DNA of 64,000 nt from Providencia stuartii (GTDB lineage: Bacteria; Pseudomonadota; Gammaproteobacteria; Enterobacterales; Enterobacteriaceae), in the NCBI RefSeq assembly GCF_029277985.1, contig NZ_CP119546.1:1798001-1862000 (forward strand), given 5' to 3'. Positions within the stretch are counted from its first letter, which is position 1. Every line of letters begins with the position of its first letter. The notes under the pieces are model-generated. The model had not been told where the DNA came from, did no database searches, and worked only from the letters and a program-made list of their open reading frames with translations. Positions 10,384-19,400 of the stretch are shown piece after piece. The position numbers and the translations under genes were made by a program.

Positions 10384-10884
10384 TTAGTCACTCCCGCCGC
10401 CACCACAGTCTCCTCCTCCTGAATCACCGCTAGAAAAGTTGTAATCATGACTTGAAGATGAATTATCTGAAGCGGTTGTCGCTGGAAGAGATTGATGACT
10501 TGATGAGGCAACCTTTTGTTGTGAACGAAAGATATTTTTTCTGATATCAATAATTTTAGATTTATCTTCAAGGATACCAATCGTAATGGTACTCACATTT
10601 TTATTGATACGTAGAATTAAGATGCCATTACAATAGATATAGATCTTTCCATCGGCTTTCACTAATAAACGGCTATTATCATCTATCTCAGTGATGGTAG
10701 AAGGGAATTGACTACTGATTTGGTATCTATCATTTAATAGCGCTGCAAACTGATTATGACGAAGTGGTTTGGGCTGCCATTTTAATAAGGATTGCAATAC
10801 GCTAACTAACATAGTGAGAATGATTCCATTCGAAATTATAGTCGACAATATTAAAGTATAAATCGAGACTAACAATAGAGTCAC
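10384..10884 (-). CDS. Hypothetical membrane-anchored protein with Ser/Gly/Asp-rich tail
   Basis: A 166-residue protein not recognised as a named family. The N-terminal 35 residues are strongly hydrophobic (one or two membrane segments), a mixed domain spans about residues 40-120, and the end is a low-complexity Ser then Gly/Asp tail with one Cys (SSGDSGGGDCGGGGSD). Such tails occur in some secreted or membrane-displayed bacterial proteins. The start is GTG at 10884 with a weak ribosome site; an internal ATG at residue 25 is an alternative. It lies convergent to fabB and upstream of the tct block terminator, and looks like an accessory gene. Confidence 0.6.
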   Translation of the reverse strand: MTLLLVSIYTLILSTIISNGIILTMLVSVLQSLLKWQPKPLRHNQFAALLNDRYQISSQFPSTITEIDDNSRLLVKADGKIYIYCNGILILRINKNVSTITIGILEDKSKIIDIRKNIFRSQQKVASSSHQSLPATTASDNSSSSHDYNFSSGDSGGGDCGGGGSD

Positions 10885-10938
10885 TCTCTGATTTTTTAAG
10901 TAAGTTCTCTATTTTTATATTGTGCTACTGCTTTAGAA

Positions 10939-10966
10939 TAAAAAAAAGCCCCTATATAAAGGGGCA
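10939..10966 (-). terminator. Intrinsic terminator of the tctCBA operon
   Basis: Read on the minus strand, GCCCC (10965-10961) pairs with GGGGC (10952-10948), followed by a run of eight T. It lies about 40 bases after the tctA stop. Confidence 0.85.
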
Positions 10967-11006
10967 ATGTTTAGTCAAAAAGAGCGATATTGATTGTTGA
11001 ACGAAT

Positions 11007-12527
11007 TTAAGAGTGTTCGCGGGTTGTCGTTTGATGTTGACGTTTTTTACGAATTAATTTCACGATAGGGGGTAACACAAGGACTAATACCGCCATCACG
11101 AGCAAACATTGAGAGATTGGGCTATTCCAGAGAATATTAAATTCGCCATTACTGATTGATAAAGAACGGCGTAAGCTTTGCTCAAGCATCTCCCCGAGAA
11201 CGAAACCAAGGATTAAAGGGGATAATGGAAAATTCATTTTCCGTAGGATATAGCCAAAGACACCAAGCCCCATCATCAGAAGCAGATCGAATGTTGTACT
11301 ATGCACAGCATACACGCCAACCGCGGATACCGTAGCGATTGCAGGCACTAAGAACCAAAGGGGCACGGTTAACATGCGGGTGAATAAACCGATTAATGGA
11401 ATATTCATAACGAGTAAGACAATATTAGCGATCAGAAGCGCTGCAATTAATCCCCATACGATATCTGGCTGCTCAGTAAACATGCCAGGGCCTGGAGTAA
11501 TATTATACAGTGTCAATGCGCCCATCATGACGGCAGTAGTTCCTGAACCGGGAACACCTAAAGTGAGCATGGGAATGAATGATCCACATGCAGAAGCATT
11601 ATTTGCAGCCTCAGGTGCCGCGACACCACGTACATCACCGTTACCAAACTGGCCATTTGCACCACTGATTTTTTTCTCTGTCATATAGGTGATAGCACTG
11701 GCAATGGTGGCACCAGCACCGGGGAGCACACCGACAAAGAAACCGACCAAAGAAGAACGTAAAGTTGGACCTGCACAGGCTTTAGCTTCTTTGCGGTTAA
11801 ATAGCATGCGTCCTGTTTTGCGGATTAAACCTTGCCCTGTTGCAGTGCCTTCTAACATCAGCAGTATTTCGCTGACAGAGAATAGCCCAATCACCACAAC
11901 AATAAATTGGATACCATCGGATAAGTTGACGCTACCAAAAGTAAAACGGTATTCGCCTGAGTTTGCATCGACGCCAACAGTAGCGAAGGCAAGACCAATT
12001 AAGGCTGCTAATAGCGATTTAATTGGGTTCTGACTCATCATGCTGCCAAGACAGGCGATGGCAAACACCATGAGGGCAAAATATTCCGCGGGGCCAAACG
12101 CGAGAGCCCACTGGGCGAGTAGAGGGGCGAATAAAATGATCCCAAAGATAGCAATGGTTGAGCCAATAAATGAACTGACAGCAGAGATGGATAGCGCAAC
12201 CCCACCTTTACCTTGCTTAGCCATTGGATAGCCATCAAGCGTTGTCATAATGGCGGCGGCATCGCCGGGGACGTTCAGTAAAATAGAAGAGATTCGGCCA
12301 CCATATTCACAGCCTAAATATACCGTCGCTAATAATATTAAAGCTGACTCTGCGGGAAGTTTTAGCGCAAAGGCCAGTGGTAATAGGATGGCAACGCCAT
12401 TGATAGGACCTAGCCCCGGTAACATGCCAACAACCGTGCCAATAAAGCAACCAATAAGTGCGATTAGCAAATTTTGTGGAATTAATGCAACTTCAAAACC
12501 TTGCGAAAGATACATCCAAGTTTCCAT
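11007..12527 (-). CDS. tctA: Tripartite tricarboxylate transporter, large permease TctA
   Basis: A 506-residue inner-membrane permease with about 12 hydrophobic segments, the large TctA subunit of the tripartite tricarboxylate transporters that import citrate-like acids with sodium. The conserved GMLPGLGPINGVAILLP segment (about residues 34-50) and a second glycine/proline-rich motif, GVLPGAGATIASA, in the second half mark the family's duplication. The start is set at ATG 12527 (METWMYL), preceded by AAGGAG; an upstream in-frame extension would overlap tctB. It lies 10 bases after tctB. Confidence 0.94.
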   Translation of the reverse strand: METWMYLSQGFEVALIPQNLLIALIGCFIGTVVGMLPGLGPINGVAILLPLAFALKLPAESALILLATVYLGCEYGGRISSILLNVPGDAAAIMTTLDGYPMAKQGKGGVALSISAVSSFIGSTIAIFGIILFAPLLAQWALAFGPAEYFALMVFAIACLGSMMSQNPIKSLLAALIGLAFATVGVDANSGEYRFTFGSVNLSDGIQFIVVVIGLFSVSEILLMLEGTATGQGLIRKTGRMLFNRKEAKACAGPTLRSSLVGFFVGVLPGAGATIASAITYMTEKKISGANGQFGNGDVRGVAAPEAANNASACGSFIPMLTLGVPGSGTTAVMMGALTLYNITPGPGMFTEQPDIVWGLIAALLIANIVLLVMNIPLIGLFTRMLTVPLWFLVPAIATVSAVGVYAVHSTTFDLLLMMGLGVFGYILRKMNFPLSPLILGFVLGEMLEQSLRRSLSISNGEFNILWNSPISQCLLVMAVLVLVLPPIVKLIRKKRQHQTTTREHS

Positions 12528-12537
12528 GGCTATCTCC

Positions 12538-12972
12538 TTAATTAAACAGGTTGCCAATAGGCAAGGTGACATCCAGTAATTTGTCGAAGGCATAGAATAG
12601 AACGACACCTAATATTGGGCCGGAAATGATGGCGGCTATGGGTGTCGCGCCAAACAACAGCGCAATACTGATCGTCAATAAACTGGTAGATAAAGGAAAG
12701 CCTAGCCACTCAAACACCCAAGCATAAATGACCAATGACAGGATGAGTAATACTAAGCGACGTAAAACATATGGCTTTGGCCATTCAATCGCTTCTTGTT
12801 TACCAAAAAGCAAGATGAAGGCACATAAAGCCATTAATGAAAGTATGGCTATCGGGAAAGGGCGGGGGCCCAGTGGTTCATAAGAAAACTCACTTTGGAT
12901 CCCCCAGCCAATATAAAGACCGATACCACACAATATTAGCCAGACGATGGCAAATATGCGTTGGCTCATCAA
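12538..12972 (-). CDS. tctB: Tripartite tricarboxylate transporter, small permease TctB
   Basis: A 144-residue membrane protein with four hydrophobic segments, the size and pattern of TctB. Family members pair with TctA to form the membrane part of the transporter. Sequence conservation in TctB is low, so the call leans on the LGPRPFPIAI motif near residues 34-43 and on its place between tctC and tctA with very short gaps (9 and 10 bases). Confidence 0.9.
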   Translation of the reverse strand: MMSQRIFAIVWLILCGIGLYIGWGIQSEFSYEPLGPRPFPIAILSLMALCAFILLFGKQEAIEWPKPYVLRRLVLLILSLVIYAWVFEWLGFPLSTSLLTISIALLFGATPIAAIISGPILGVVLFYAFDKLLDVTLPIGNLFN

Positions 12973-12981
12973 CGGCCTCCG

Positions 12982-13956
12982 TTATTTCGCTAAACCGAAT
13001 GAACGAGCTTGTTCACGGTATTGTTCGATCTCTTCTTTGACATAGTTGTCAAGTTCTTGGCCGACTAAGTTGTATTCAAATAAACCACGTAGCTCGCGTT
13101 GTTTTTTGAATTCATCGGTTTGTTGTAATTTTTTGAAGGCTTCAACCCATTGGTTATAATCTTCATCCGACACTTTCGGTCCCATATAGAAACCACGAAT
13201 AATTGGCCATTCGATGTCATAGCCTTGTTCTTTCGCTGTTGGGATATTTTCGAGGCCATCACCCAGGCGCTTGTCGGAATAAACGGCTAACACACGCACT
13301 TTGCCATCGTTAAGGTAAGGGGCCATTTCACTCATATCACCAGACATGACCTGAATGTGATTACCGAGTAAAGCGGTTAATGTTTCACCACCACCTTCAA
13401 AAGCGACATAACGCATTTTGCGTGGGTCAACATCGATTTGTTTTGCCAGTAACGCCGTCTTCATCCAATCTTGGCTACCAATTGAGCCACCAGCGCCAAA
13501 GACAATGCTATTCGGGTCTTTCTTGAAAGCGTCCATGAGTTCTTTCAGGTTTTTGTAAGGTGAATCTTCACGGACAGCGATCATGCCATAATCACTACCT
13601 ACACTGGCAAGCCAGCGTACATCGTTTTCGTTATAACGACCGAATTTCCCTTGGGCGAGGTTCAGTAGCGATCCGCCGGAGAATGCCACAATGGTTCCTG
13701 GTTCAGCAGGGCGTTGAGCAACAATCGCATTATAGGCGACAGCACCAATTCCCCCTGGCATATAGGTCACTCGCATCGGTTTTTCGATTTCTTTGGTTTC
13801 CAACATGGAAACTTGAACCAACTTACATGTTAAATCAAATCCGCCGCCCGGTTTTGCTGGTGCAATACATTCAGTACGTTCAGGTAATGCTACCGCTTGA
13901 TTAAGGCCAGCAAAGAAAAGTGCAGCAGCTAATGTGGTTAATGATATTTTTTTCAT
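12982..13956 (-). CDS. tctC: Periplasmic tricarboxylate-binding protein TctC
   Basis: A 324-residue extracytoplasmic solute-binding protein. It begins with a Sec signal peptide (MKKISLTTLAAALFFAGLNQ, cleavage likely after the VALA-type region near residue 24) and continues with a Bug/TctC fold, including CIAPAKPGGGFDLTC (about 30-44), where ligand-binding residues lie in this family. It captures the tricarboxylate in the periplasm and delivers it to TctB/TctA. First gene of the tctCBA unit, divergent from tctDE. Confidence 0.94.
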   Translation of the reverse strand: MKKISLTTLAAALFFAGLNQAVALPERTECIAPAKPGGGFDLTCKLVQVSMLETKEIEKPMRVTYMPGGIGAVAYNAIVAQRPAEPGTIVAFSGGSLLNLAQGKFGRYNENDVRWLASVGSDYGMIAVREDSPYKNLKELMDAFKKDPNSIVFGAGGSIGSQDWMKTALLAKQIDVDPRKMRYVAFEGGGETLTALLGNHIQVMSGDMSEMAPYLNDGKVRVLAVYSDKRLGDGLENIPTAKEQGYDIEWPIIRGFYMGPKVSDEDYNQWVEAFKKLQQTDEFKKQRELRGLFEYNLVGQELDNYVKEEIEQYREQARSFGLAK

Positions 13957-14006
13957 TCTTTATTTCCTCACGAAAAATCAGATAAAGAGAGACTTCATTG
14001 TTGTTT

Positions 14007-14021
14007 TTCTAATCATTATCA
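14007..14021. promoter_or_regulatory. Fur-like box in the tctC/tctD intergenic region
   Basis: The 15-mer TTCTAATCATTATCA matches the 7-1-7 Fur consensus with a perfect right half (ATTATCA) and five of seven in the left half. It lies about 50-65 bases upstream of tctC. It suggests possible iron control, but the A+T richness makes a chance match possible. Confidence 0.35.
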
Positions 14022-14073
14022 TTGGCTAGTAAAGCTTTCATTTACCTTTCATTAACAAGTGAAGTTGTTTTTT

Positions 14074-14089
14074 TGTGATGTATATCAGA
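14074..14089. promoter_or_regulatory. CRP-like site between tctC and tctD
   Basis: TGTGATGTATATCAGA matches the CRP consensus TGTGA-N6-TCACA at nine of ten conserved positions. It lies between the divergent tctCBA and tctDE units. Carbon-catabolite control fits a tricarboxylate transporter. Inferred from the motif. Confidence 0.55.
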
Positions 14090-14247
14090 TTGCTTATTAT
14101 TTGTTATTTTAAATTGTTAATTTAATGTTAATTTGTGTTTATGGGTATTCTTGTGAACCAGCTTGAAAATATTGCACTTAAGCATTTCATTTCTCAGGGG
14201 TTAATGCGAACGTATATTTATCATGGGATGAATTGAGAGCATGGCAA

Positions 14248-14916
14248 ATGAGGATATTATTAGTTGAAGACCATGATGAGTTGTCATTGTGGTTGCAAAA
14301 AGCACTGAGTGCGACAGGTTTTGCGGTTGATATTGCGAGTGATGGTGCAATTGCCGACCAGCTATTACAGACGGAAAGTTATTCGTTAGTCATATTGGAT
14401 GTTTCTTTGCCCAGAATCAGTGGGTTAGATGTACTCGCACAGATGAGAAAACGGGGCCAAGAGACCCCGGTGTTGTTGCTAACAGCAAACTCCGATGTCT
14501 CTGACAGAGTCAAAGGATTAAATGCGGGGGCGGATGATTATCTTACTAAACCTTTTGATTTGTCTGAGCTAGAAGCACGGATCAGAGCGTTATTACGACG
14601 TAGCCAAGGGCAAGTTAATGAACCACAACGTTTTGGTTCACTTTGTTATCATGAAGAAGGGTATTTCTTAATAGGGTTAGAACCGTTAGCGTTAACGCCA
14701 AGAGAATTTGCCGTATTGAATACCTTGTTTCATCGTCGTGGACGGCCAGTGTCAAAGACACAATTATTTGAACAGGTGTTTTCATTATCAGAGGAAGCCA
14801 ATTTACAGAGTATTGAACTCTATGTACATCGTGTAAGAAAAAAACTCTCGGGAACCGATGTCAATATCAATACGCTTCGCGGATTAGGATACCGATTAGA
14901 GCAGTGTAGTGTATGA
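14248..14916 (+). CDS. tctD: OmpR-family response regulator TctD
   Basis: A 222-residue response regulator. The receiver domain is N-terminal, with acidic pocket residues in LVEDHDE, a phospho-acceptor Asp in LDVSLPRISGLDV (about residue 51), and Lys in DDYLTKPFDL (about 101). A C-terminal winged-helix DNA-binding domain follows (ALTPREFAVL onward). It is close to Salmonella TctD, which activates the tct transporter genes. ATG 14248 (MRILLVEDHDE) is preferred because it fits the family N-terminus; a TTG at 14233 is a possible longer start. It overlaps tctE by 4 bases. Confidence 0.92.
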   Translation: MRILLVEDHDELSLWLQKALSATGFAVDIASDGAIADQLLQTESYSLVILDVSLPRISGLDVLAQMRKRGQETPVLLLTANSDVSDRVKGLNAGADDYLTKPFDLSELEARIRALLRRSQGQVNEPQRFGSLCYHEEGYFLIGLEPLALTPREFAVLNTLFHRRGRPVSKTQLFEQVFSLSEEANLQSIELYVHRVRKKLSGTDVNINTLRGLGYRLEQCSV

Positions 14917-16346
14917 AATTAGTCTCTCATCCACGCTCTCTCTTTCATCAGTTGCTGCTCTTCTTCGGTATCCCCCTCATTGTATTAGGGGGATTTACAG
15001 TATATACCCACTACTACAGTGCAAAAAATGCAGCTAACCAAGCATACGACAGAACCTTGCTCGCATCGGCACGTACTGTTGCAGAGCGATTAAAAGTAGA
15101 AAATGGTCATTTGATTGTTGATGTCCCGTATGTTGTTTTAGACAGTTTTGAACGTAATATTAATGACCGTCTGTTTTATCAAGTGATTGAACCTAATGGG
15201 AAGACTATTTCAGGCTATGATGATTTACCTGAGATCCCACCTAATTGGATGCGTTCTCAACACTATACAGCGCTTGTCTATTTTTATGATGCCGAATATA
15301 AAGGCTTACCTATCCGAGTTGCCACGTTTTACCAACCAGTTAATGAAGGTGGGATGATGGGGATGGTGCAGATCCGTGTTGCCGAAACGGTTTCTTCACG
15401 CCATGAATTTGCTAGACAATTATTAATATCCTCGTTAATGAGTCAAGGCACCGTCGTTTTTCTCACCTTAGTATTAGCGTATTTACTACTTAGTAAGTTA
15501 TTAACACCATTGAAAAATCTATCTCAATTGATGATGGGACGTTCGGCTAATGATTTAACGCCATTCCCTGATATTTTGCCATGGTCAGAGTTATCACCGC
15601 TTGTTGATGCATTAAATCGCTATATTGAAAGGCTTAAAAGAATGGTAAAGCGACAAGAGCGCTTTAGCGCGGATGCTTCACACCAATTAAAAACGCCTTT
15701 AACCGTCTTAAAAACACAGGTTTCGGTGGCGCTGAATAGTGATGATGAACAGCAGCGGCAGCAAAGCTTGCAGGCTATAAACAACACCTTAGACAGCACG
15801 ATTATATTAACGGATCGCTTATTACAGTTAGCGCGTTTAAAAGCGCACGAAAAAGAAGCGATTCGTCAATATAGCGCAATTAACTTAGTTGAATTAGCCC
15901 AACAAGCCTGTTTTACTCGCTTAGGGCAAGCGGAAAGTAAAGGAATTGATCTTGGTTATGAAGGCGAAGAGCAATCATGGATTAAAGGAGAGCCGATATT
16001 ATTGGCAGAAATGTGTGCGAATCTCATCGATAATGCCATTAAATATACCCCTGATAACGGTATTGTGACTGTTCGGGTGTCATTGAGTGAAGATAACAAG
16101 TACACCATATTAGAAGTGGAAGACTCAGGACCGGGTATACCAGATAAAAAAATTAACCGTTCAATGGAAGCATTTACTCGTCTTAATAATGCATTGAGTC
16201 TTGAAGGCTCAGGGTTAGGACTGGCTCTAGTGAAAGACATTGCCATTTACCATGGTACAGAATTACAACTTTTGAAAGGAAACGAGCTAGGTGGATTATT
16301 AGCCCGAGTTGTTTTTCAAACCAGTAAAGAGCTGGGCAAAAAATAA
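14913..16346 (+). CDS. tctE: Sensor histidine kinase TctE
   Basis: A 477-residue membrane sensor kinase. A hydrophobic helix near residues 12-30, a periplasmic sensor of about 130 residues and a second helix near 170-192 precede the H-box FSADASHQLKTPLTV (about 250-264, His phospho-acceptor), the N-box LIDNAIKYTPDNG and the G-boxes DSGPGIP and GSGLGLALV. It phosphorylates the response regulator encoded just upstream with a 4-base ATGA overlap. The signal is presumably a tricarboxylate such as citrate, as in Salmonella. Confidence 0.93.
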   Translation: MKLVSHPRSLFHQLLLFFGIPLIVLGGFTVYTHYYSAKNAANQAYDRTLLASARTVAERLKVENGHLIVDVPYVVLDSFERNINDRLFYQVIEPNGKTISGYDDLPEIPPNWMRSQHYTALVYFYDAEYKGLPIRVATFYQPVNEGGMMGMVQIRVAETVSSRHEFARQLLISSLMSQGTVVFLTLVLAYLLLSKLLTPLKNLSQLMMGRSANDLTPFPDILPWSELSPLVDALNRYIERLKRMVKRQERFSADASHQLKTPLTVLKTQVSVALNSDDEQQRQQSLQAINNTLDSTIILTDRLLQLARLKAHEKEAIRQYSAINLVELAQQACFTRLGQAESKGIDLGYEGEEQSWIKGEPILLAEMCANLIDNAIKYTPDNGIVTVRVSLSEDNKYTILEVEDSGPGIPDKKINRSMEAFTRLNNALSLEGSGLGLALVKDIAIYHGTELQLLKGNELGGLLARVVFQTSKELGKK

Positions 16347-16398
16347 TACAAATGTTATTGAGAATGTTTGTCTGATTTTTAGCGAAAATAGCCAATGA

Positions 16399-16423
16399 AT
16401 TAGGGGGAGAGTTTCCCCCTAAT
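16399..16423. terminator. Hairpin between convergent tctE and the Sel1 gene
   Basis: ATTAGGGGG (16399-16407) pairs with CCCCCTAAT (16415-16423) around a 7-base loop. It sits between two convergent genes, so it probably terminates both; the T-tracts are weak. Confidence 0.65.
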
Positions 16424-16433
16424 CGTGAATGTT

Positions 16434-19400
16434 CTATTTGTTTATTTGTTTAAAATCCCACTCTTCTAATGCTTTTATTGCATGGGGAACTTTATATTTC
16501 GCGGCTAACTGTAGGTAGTCATAGGCTTTTTGCTGGTCTTCTTTACTTTTTGAACCGACTAAACCATGGTAATACAATTTTGCGAGTTTATATTTTGCTA
16601 AAGCATGATGTATGCCTTGTTCTAAATCAGTCATTGCATAATATTGGGCGGCACGAGCGTAATCTGTCTCGATACCATCTCTCTCAAAATAGAGTAAATC
16701 GCCTGCCAGATGAGCCGTGTTACTGTCATTCAATTTAGCCCCTAGGTCAAAATAATAGAGCGCCTTTTGAACATCTTTTGGAAAATTAAGGTCATCTTCA
16801 TTTAGATAGAGATGGCCAAGCGCATTGTAGGCATCCGCGTTACCGTTTTTACCTGATAACTCATAATAGTAAACAACTTTCACGGGATCGAAAGGTGCTT
16901 GGGTACCTCGTGCATAAATGATGGCTAATGAATAAGCCGCGGAGGCGTCACCTGTTTCTGCTTTCTGCTGTTTGTCGATAATTTCATCTCGATAATCACC
17001 ATACTGCTGTTCATTTTGTTGATGCTCATATTCAGCTTTAACGGCTTCGCGTTCGGTATCAGAGAGAGTATTAAGTAATTTTATCTCAGGGATATTTTTC
17101 CCAGCCATTAAGCCATAATAATAAACTTTTTTAGCATCACCTTTTTCAAGATAAGCATCATAAAGCTTATTGATAGCTTGATGACCACGGTATTCTAAAG
17201 AGGTTTCATACCATTTAATCGCAGTATCAAGATCTTTTTTAACACCACAGTTTCCATAAAAATAGACATCACCTAGTTTATTTATAAGTGCACTAGGGCT
17301 GTCCGTGTGGTAATAATCATTGCCTGAGAAATGACTTTTTTCTAACCATTGAGTTAAATACAACGTCGCAGCATTTTCATCAAAACGTTTGTTTTGACAA
17401 TTCTCATTAGAAAAACTGGCTTGATATAAGTATTCCATTGCTGTCGGATAGCCTTTTTCATAAGCCATTTTTAGGTAACCTAATGCCTTCTCCGGATCGC
17501 GTTTATTATAATAGTCGTATAACTGTATCAGTGCTTGATTGCGTTGAGCTGCTTCATCTTCTAATAGGGCTAGGTAGCGCTGATTATCACTTGGGTGTAG
17601 TTGCTGATTATTTTTATCACTAATCCCCTGATGATAAAGCGTACTTAAATAGTCAAAAGCAGACTGTGATATTTGCGTATCGCTCGATTTTAAACCTTGA
17701 TTAAGGTATTTAATCGCTGTTTGGTATTGCTCAGAATATGTTTTTATCTCGGCATTATTCAAATCAAACCAAGCTAGCTGAACTTGTGAATAGATATCAC
17801 CTTTTTCGGCGCCCTGTTGGTAAAGTTGATATTTTGTCTCATAATCATCCCTCGCTAATAGCTTATCAAGGTATGGAATAGCACGTACATCACCAGCATC
17901 AACGCTTTTGCGATACCATATTTGGGCGGCTTGGCTTTGCATATTATCTTGATACCAATTAGCTATATTAAAATAGGCTTTAGTATCACCATTTAGGGCG
18001 GGGGATACGGTGGTATTAAAGAATTTAATGCTGTCAGCAGCATGTTCTGAATTTGGATATTTATTTAACCAGATAATTGCGTCTTGCCAATTAGGAAGTA
18101 ACAGCCACTTTTTTTCCTCATGATCATAATAACCATTCTGGAGTAGGCTTATATACTGATTAATTGCTTGCTCATGGTTTTCGTTAGCCGCTTGTTCAAA
18201 ATAATAAACGGCTTTTTCAATATCGCGTTTTGTGCCAAAACCGTATAAATACGCATTAGCAAGTTCATATTTGGCTAATAGACTATCATCTATCACATTG
18301 AGATAAATATCAAAATTGTCCATTAATTTGATATCATAGTCTCCTATTTCACCTGCGGCTTGATAATATTTTCGAGCTTTGGAGCGATCGATATTCACCA
18401 GTTTGCTACCGGTTAAATATTGCTTGGCTAATTTATCAGCGTATTCTTGATTGCCTAATTGAATGAGTTGCTGGTAATAACCAAGTACTTTGTTCTGGTT
18501 TTTTTCAATCAGATCGTTTTTAGTGTAAAAGTGAATGCTGTCTATTAATGCTTGCTGATGATCACGCTGTGCACTGGCAGCGAGATATTTCAGCCAAATT
18601 TGTTGATTCGGATTCTGCCCATATTGACCTTTTTTATAGGCATTAGCGAGTTTATAGAGTGCATCACTATCACCGTGATTGGCTTTTTCGAGTAATTGAG
18701 TGAAATCACGATGGTCGGTTTTAATTCTTTTAAGTTGTGATGCCATATGGCTATTAGCAGGCGTTTTGATGCTAAAGTAATAAGATATCGCTTTTTCATA
18801 ATCAGGATTGATGCCATATAGGCCTTTTTGGTAAATTTCACCGAGTTTAAATAAACATGTGTTACTTCCTAAATCCGCGCACTTTTGGTACCACGTCACT
18901 AAATCTTTCTGAGTTAAGCCCGTCAGGGACATAAACTTTGTCTTGTTATAAGGCTGACTATTTTGATAGTTAATGTCATCAAGGTTATGGATAATATAGA
19001 TGGTGGCATCAATACTTCCCAAGTCTGAAGCCTGTAAAAGCAGATTGAAATAGGTTTTAAGTTCACTCTCTGTTGCTGAACTGATATCTTGAATTTTGGC
19101 AAGATGATTTATTGCATATAAATAAGTGATATGCGCATCTTTTCCTACTAATGATTCAACAAGTGCTGTTGCTTCGGCATTGTGCTCATTCAATGCAAAG
19201 GCGATAACCAATTCTTGGGCTTTTGGATGATGCATACCGTAATTAAATAAGAGGGCATATGCATCGTGAAGCTCTTTTTCATTCAGTGAACGATCATATT
19301 TGTGGTATTCGAAAGCATTAATAACCTGTTTTAAGGCCGCCTCTTCTTGTCCAGTTTGGTATTTAAATAATGCGTTTGCATAATGGAGCGCGGCTTTGCC

